A DNA stretch of 64,000 nucleotides from Brevundimonas vesicularis (lineage in GTDB: Bacteria; Pseudomonadota; Alphaproteobacteria; Caulobacterales; Caulobacteraceae). Both the position numbers and the translations under genes were made by a program. The notes under the pieces were generated by a model. That model was not told the origin of the DNA. It did no database searches and saw only the letters and a list, made by a program, of their open reading frames with translations. Numbering within the stretch: the first letter of the stretch is position 1; every line of letters starts with the position of its first letter. Below, piece by piece: positions 60,840-64,000 of this stretch. The stretch is taken from the NCBI RefSeq assembly GCF_014204545.1, contig NZ_JACHLJ010000002.1:620001-684000 (forward strand), written 5' to 3'.

Positions 60840-62447
60840 TCAGCCCATCAACGCCGTCAACAGGGCCGCCGTGGACGGATCTAGGTTCTCCGACGGGCCG
60901 CCCGCGTCCACGTCCTTCAGGATCGCCTTGGCCAGGACCTTGCCCAGTTCGACGCCCCACTGGTCGAAGCTGTTGATGTCCCAGATCACGCCCTCAACGA
61001 AGGTCTTGTGCTCATACAGGGCCAGCAGCGCGCCCAGGGTCTCGGGCGTCAGCCGCTCCATGACGATGGCCGTCGACGGACGGTTGCCGGTGAAGGTGCG
61101 GTGGGACGCCAGACGCGTCGCCTCCTCCTCCGACAACCCTTGAGCCAACCCCTCGGCCTTGGCGGCCTCGGTCGTCTTGCCCAGCATCAGGGCCTGGCCC
61201 TGAGCCAGCGCATTCGACCAAAGCGGCGACTCCGGCGCGTCCTCATGCGTCCTGGCGACGATCACGAACTCTGCCGGAACGGTCTGCGGCCCTTGGTGGA
61301 TTTGCTGGAAGAAGGCGTGCTGGCCGTTGGTGCCGGGCTCGCCAAAGACGACGGGACAGGTCTGACGCGTCACCGGCGTGCCGTCGCGATGCACCCGCTT
61401 GCCGTTCGACTCCATCTCCAGCTGCTGCAGGAAGGACGGCAGGCGGCGCAGGGCGTGGGCGTAGGGGGCGACGGTGCGGGCGGGCCGGTCAAGACCGTCA
61501 ACGTTGAACACCTGGGCCAGGGCCAGCAGGATCGGCCCGTTCCGCTCCAGCGGGGCCGACACGAAGTGGTCGTCCATCGCGGCGGCGCCCGCCAGCATCT
61601 TTTCGAACACGTCCCAGCCCAAGGCGATGCCGCACGACAGGCTGACCGCCGACCACAGCGAATAGCGCCCGCCGACCCAGTCCCGGAAGGCGAAGGTGCG
61701 GCCGCAGCCGAAGGCCGCCGCCTTGTCCGGCGCCGCCGTCACCCCGATGAAGTGTTTCGTCATCCCCTCGGCCGGCAGCGACGCCGCCAGCCAGGCCTTC
61801 GCCGCCTCGGCGTTGGCCAGGGTTTCCTGCGTCGTAAAGGTCTTGGACACGACCACCACCAGGGTGGTTTCGGGATTCAGGCCCGTTAGCGCCTCGGCCA
61901 TGTCGCGCGGATCGATATTGGCGACGAAGCGCAGGTCGATGGCCGGGTCCAGCGGGCGCAGCGCATCCCAGACCACGCGCGGCCCCAGGTCTGACCCGCC
62001 GATGCCGACATGAACGATCGCCTCGAACGTCTTGCCCGTCGCGCCCGCCTCGGCGCCCGACCGCACCGCATCGGCATAGGCCTTCATGTCCGCCCGCACG
62101 GCGTCCACCTCGGCCGAGACCGGCTCGCCCAAGGCCTTGAAGTCGGCGCCCGGCGCAGCGCGCAGAGCCGGGTGCAGGACCGCCCGCCCCTCGGTCAGAT
62201 TGACGGCCTCACCGGCGAACAGGGCCGCGCGACGCCCTTCGACGCCGCTGGCGCGCGCCAAGTCCAGACAAGCGTCAAAGGCGGCTTTGGTCCAGCTTTG
62301 CTTCGACAGGTCGAGATAAAGGCCTGCCGCCTCGACCGACATCCGCGCCAGCCGGTCGGGATCGGCGGCGAACTGATCCACGATCCGCGCGGAGGCGGCC
62401 TCGGCGGCGGCTTGGTCGAAGGCGGTCCAGGCGGCGTCGCGGGTCAT
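60840..62447 (-). CDS. pgi: Glucose-6-phosphate isomerase Pgi
   Basis: Interconverts glucose-6-phosphate and fructose-6-phosphate. It has 535 residues from the ATG at 62447 (GGAG six bases before). PGI motifs are VGGRYSLWSAVSLSCGI, GEPGTNGQHAFFQQIHQG (catalytic Glu and His) and DINSFDQWGVELGKVLA (catalytic Lys). The substrate-binding GGSDLGPR is near residue 150. An in-frame start at 62480 would add 11 residues. The gene links UDP-glucose synthesis (galU) and central metabolism, but the two are far apart. Confidence 0.96.
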   Translation of the reverse strand: MTRDAAWTAFDQAAAEAASARIVDQFAADPDRLARMSVEAAGLYLDLSKQSWTKAAFDACLDLARASGVEGRRAALFAGEAVNLTEGRAVLHPALRAAPGADFKALGEPVSAEVDAVRADMKAYADAVRSGAEAGATGKTFEAIVHVGIGGSDLGPRVVWDALRPLDPAIDLRFVANIDPRDMAEALTGLNPETTLVVVVSKTFTTQETLANAEAAKAWLAASLPAEGMTKHFIGVTAAPDKAAAFGCGRTFAFRDWVGGRYSLWSAVSLSCGIALGWDVFEKMLAGAAAMDDHFVSAPLERNGPILLALAQVFNVDGLDRPARTVAPYAHALRRLPSFLQQLEMESNGKRVHRDGTPVTRQTCPVVFGEPGTNGQHAFFQQIHQGPQTVPAEFVIVARTHEDAPESPLWSNALAQGQALMLGKTTEAAKAEGLAQGLSEEEATRLASHRTFTGNRPSTAIVMERLTPETLGALLALYEHKTFVEGVIWDINSFDQWGVELGKVLAKAILKDVDAGGPSENLDPSTAALLTALMG

Positions 62448-62546
62448 CGTCGTCTCCATCGGGAATGACAGGGTAAACACTCGTTTACGGCTGGGGCGTA
62501 TTCAGGTTCAACGTCCCAGCGGACGCTGAAACAGGAAGTCACCTCC

Positions 62547-63023
62547 ATGTCCTGCGGCCTTGCTCTCACGATCGCCCTAGCGATGTCCAATCCCTCGGTG
62601 GCCCTGGCCGCCGAACGGCCGGCCGCCGCGCCCGGCGCGCCGGTCTCGGTGGCGGGCGAGCCGCTGTTCGCCGACATCATCTCGCGCTCGGCCAGCCTGA
62701 AGGCCGTGGTGGACGGTTGGGCCGCCGCCAAGGCCGCCGACGACGCCGCCTTCTTCACCAGCCAGGCCTTCACCGGCTTCAAGGCGCAGGCCGAACAGCT
62801 GGCCGCCCTGGACATGCAGGGCCATCTGATCCTGAAGGAACGCGGCACCGACGGCGATCTGAAATGCATCCTGCGCGGCATTTCCGAAGACATGCCCAAG
62901 AAGGTTCAGGCCGTTCAGGCCGCCGCCAACCCGGCCGAGCGCGCCACGGCCCTGTCGGAACTGTCCTATCTGCTGAACGACAACGTCGAAGTCATCACCG
63001 CCCCGCCCAAGCCGGAAGTCTGA
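62547..63023 (+). CDS. Hypothetical exported helical protein
   Basis: A 158-residue protein with a likely signal peptide (LALTIALAMSNPSVALAAE) and a mature part rich in Ala and helical (AGEPLFADIISRSASLKAVVDGWAAAKAADDAAFFTSQAF, then FKAQAEQLAALDMQGHLILKERG). A single Cys lies in DLKCILRGISEDM. I do not recognise a family. Length and composition suggest a periplasmic protein. It is followed 6 bases later by the convergent recQ end. A ribosome-binding site upstream is weak (ACAGGAAG). Confidence 0.72.
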   Translation: MSCGLALTIALAMSNPSVALAAERPAAAPGAPVSVAGEPLFADIISRSASLKAVVDGWAAAKAADDAAFFTSQAFTGFKAQAEQLAALDMQGHLILKERGTDGDLKCILRGISEDMPKKVQAVQAAANPAERATALSELSYLLNDNVEVITAPPKPEV

Positions 63024-63029
63024 CGCCTT

Positions 63030-64000
63030 CTAAAGAGCGGCCAGCGCCTCCAGCACGCCCTTGCCGTAGCGATCCAGCTTGGACTGACCGACGCCGGAAA
63101 TGGCGCCCAGACTGTTCAGGTCGCCCGGCTCGGCGTGGGCGATCTCGAGCAGCGTCCGGTCCTGGAAGATGACATAGGGCGGGACGTGCTGTTCCGAGGC
63201 GCGGTCGCGGCGCCAGGCGCGCAAGGCCTCGAACCGGGCGCGGACGTCCGCGTCCATCGTCTCCAGCGCCGCATTGCGCCCTTCGCCCGATCGGTCACGA
63301 CGACGCGGGGCCGTATCGGCCCTCAAAGGCGCGCGACGCACCTCGATCTGGCGCTCGCCGCGATAGACGGCGCGCACCGCCTCGGGATCGCCCAGCCCGA
63401 CCAGCGGCTTGCCGTCATTGGGATCCTCGGCCAGCAGACCTTCGAATAGAAGGTGATCGACAATCTCGCGCCAGCTGTTCAGCGAAATCTCGCGCCCGAT
63501 GCCCCAGGTGGACAGTTGCTGCTCCCACGGCTGCACATCCTTGGTGCGGGCGGTCAGGTGATCCACGACGCGGTTGCGCCCGAACCGGCCGCCCAGCCGC
63601 TGCACCGCCGCCAGCGCCTTCTGGGCCGGGACGGTCGCGTCATAAAGCTGGGGCGGGTCGCCGCAGATGTCGCAGACGCCGCAAGGCTGGGCGTCATGCT
63701 CGCCGAAGTATCGCCGCACGGCCTGGGCGCGGCAGACGGCGCCGTCCAGCATGGCGAACAGCTGACGCGTTTTGCGCACCTGGACCGATTTGACCTCCTC
63801 GGCCATCGGGCGGCTGTCCAGCCGACGCAAGGACCAGGCGATGTCGGACGGCCCATACAGGGTGATGCCCTCGGCCGGCTCGCCGTCGCGTCCGCCCCGG
63901 CCGATCTCCTGCCAATAGGCCTCCAGGCTGCCCGGCGGATCGGCGTGAATGACGAAGCGCACGTCGGCCTTGTCGACGCCCATGCCGAAGGCGATGGTCG
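63030..64000 (-). CDS. recQ: ATP-dependent DNA helicase RecQ (N-terminus outside window)
   Basis: The C-terminal part of RecQ; the gene continues past base 64000, so motifs I to IV are not visible. The visible end has helicase motif V ([16 protein letters not shown]) and motif VI ([10 protein letters not shown]), the RQC zinc site with four Cys (around [13 protein letters not shown] and [12 protein letters not shown]), the winged-helix region ([20 protein letters not shown]) and the HRDC domain ([47 protein letters not shown]). RecQ acts in recombinational repair. Confidence 0.95.
   Translation of the reverse strand, partial: TIAFGMGVDKADVRFVIHADPPGSLEAYWQEIGRGGRDGEPAEGITLYGPSDIAWSLRRLDSRPMAEEVKSVQVRKTRQLFAMLDGAVCRAQAVRRYFGEHDAQPCGVCDICGDPPQLYDATVPAQKALAAVQRLGGRFGRNRVVDHLTARTKDVQPWEQQLSTWGIGREISLNSWREIVDHLLFEGLLAEDPNDGKPLVGLGDPEAVRAVYRGERQIEVRRAPLRADTAPRRRDRSGEGRNAALETMDADVRARFEALRAWRRDRASEQHVPPYVIFQDRTLLEIAHAEPGDLNSLGAISGVGQSKLDRYGKGVLEALAAL

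Overview
The window looks like a chromosomal segment from a Caulobacteraceae alphaproteobacterium, most probably Brevundimonas. The evidence is the very GC-rich, densely packed coding, a DivL-type pseudo-histidine kinase with Tyr in place of the phospho-acceptor His, the PhyR-NepR-EcfG-HWE kinase stress locus, a CtrA-type box, a SapC-family protein and alphaproteobacterial forms of Fur, Zur and PhaR. I found no rRNA, tRNA, CRISPR array, insertion sequence, prophage or integron. This is mainly core genome, so most genes are recognisable.

Layout. 1-3.5 kb: phosphonate/phosphate uptake (phnC partial, phnD, phnE, then a PstS-like lipoprotein behind a possible Pho box). 3.6-6.8 kb: galU, a 174-bp inverted-repeat element, fabI and a BenE-type transporter. 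6.8-10.8 kb (minus): DUF3597 protein, a glutathione S-transferase, then rimM, rpsP and ffh. 11.1-13.5 kb: a two-gene polyamine unit (carboxy(nor)spermidine dehydrogenase and decarboxylase). 13.5-19.3 kb (minus): zur-hydrolase pair, then nadD-rsfS-rlmH-envC-like-ctpA. 19.4-21.7 kb: SapC, a MaoC-like protein and an MDR oxidoreductase. 21.8-25.9 kb: the general stress response locus. 25.9-29.6 kb: gabD, obgE and an AI-2E family permease. 29.7-38.5 kb: HerA-like ATPase, nfu, tsaB-rimI, fur, miaB-phoH-ybeY-lnt and an XRE regulator. 38.5-46.4 kb: GreA/B-like factor, flavoprotein, M28 peptidase, divL, zincin-like protein, marC and pyrF. 46.4-50.7 kb: a repetitive secreted protein with a CtrA-type box, an SdhAF4-like protein, htpX and a second M28 peptidase. 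50.7-57.9 kb: thiolase, hemolysin III, phaR, a small membrane protein, HMG-CoA lyase and two glycosyltransferases. 58-64 kb: groESL, a glycine-zipper protein, pgi, a small exported protein and a partial recQ.

The most interesting region is the stress locus. Four perfect GGAAC-N16-CGTT (sigma-EcfG type) motifs lie within about 3.8 kb: a divergent pair between phyR and nepR-ecfG, one before a tiny entericidin-like lipoprotein at the end of the kinase gene, and one downstream of phyR that drives no open reading frame. The last sits directly upstream of an approximately 110-nt minus-strand sequence that folds into a 9-bp 5' stem with an exposed C6 run and ends in a strong intrinsic terminator. 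I interpret it as a sigma-EcfG-dependent small RNA resembling the Caulobacter stress RNA GsrN.

Other points: Tyr552 in DivL, an Ala at the FabI position equivalent to E. coli Gly93, a degenerate LytM domain in the EnvC-like protein, a long Ala/Glu-rich tail on ribosomal protein S16, an intrinsic terminator between rpsP and rimM with trmD absent from the cluster, and a CIRCE element upstream of groES with one decayed arm.
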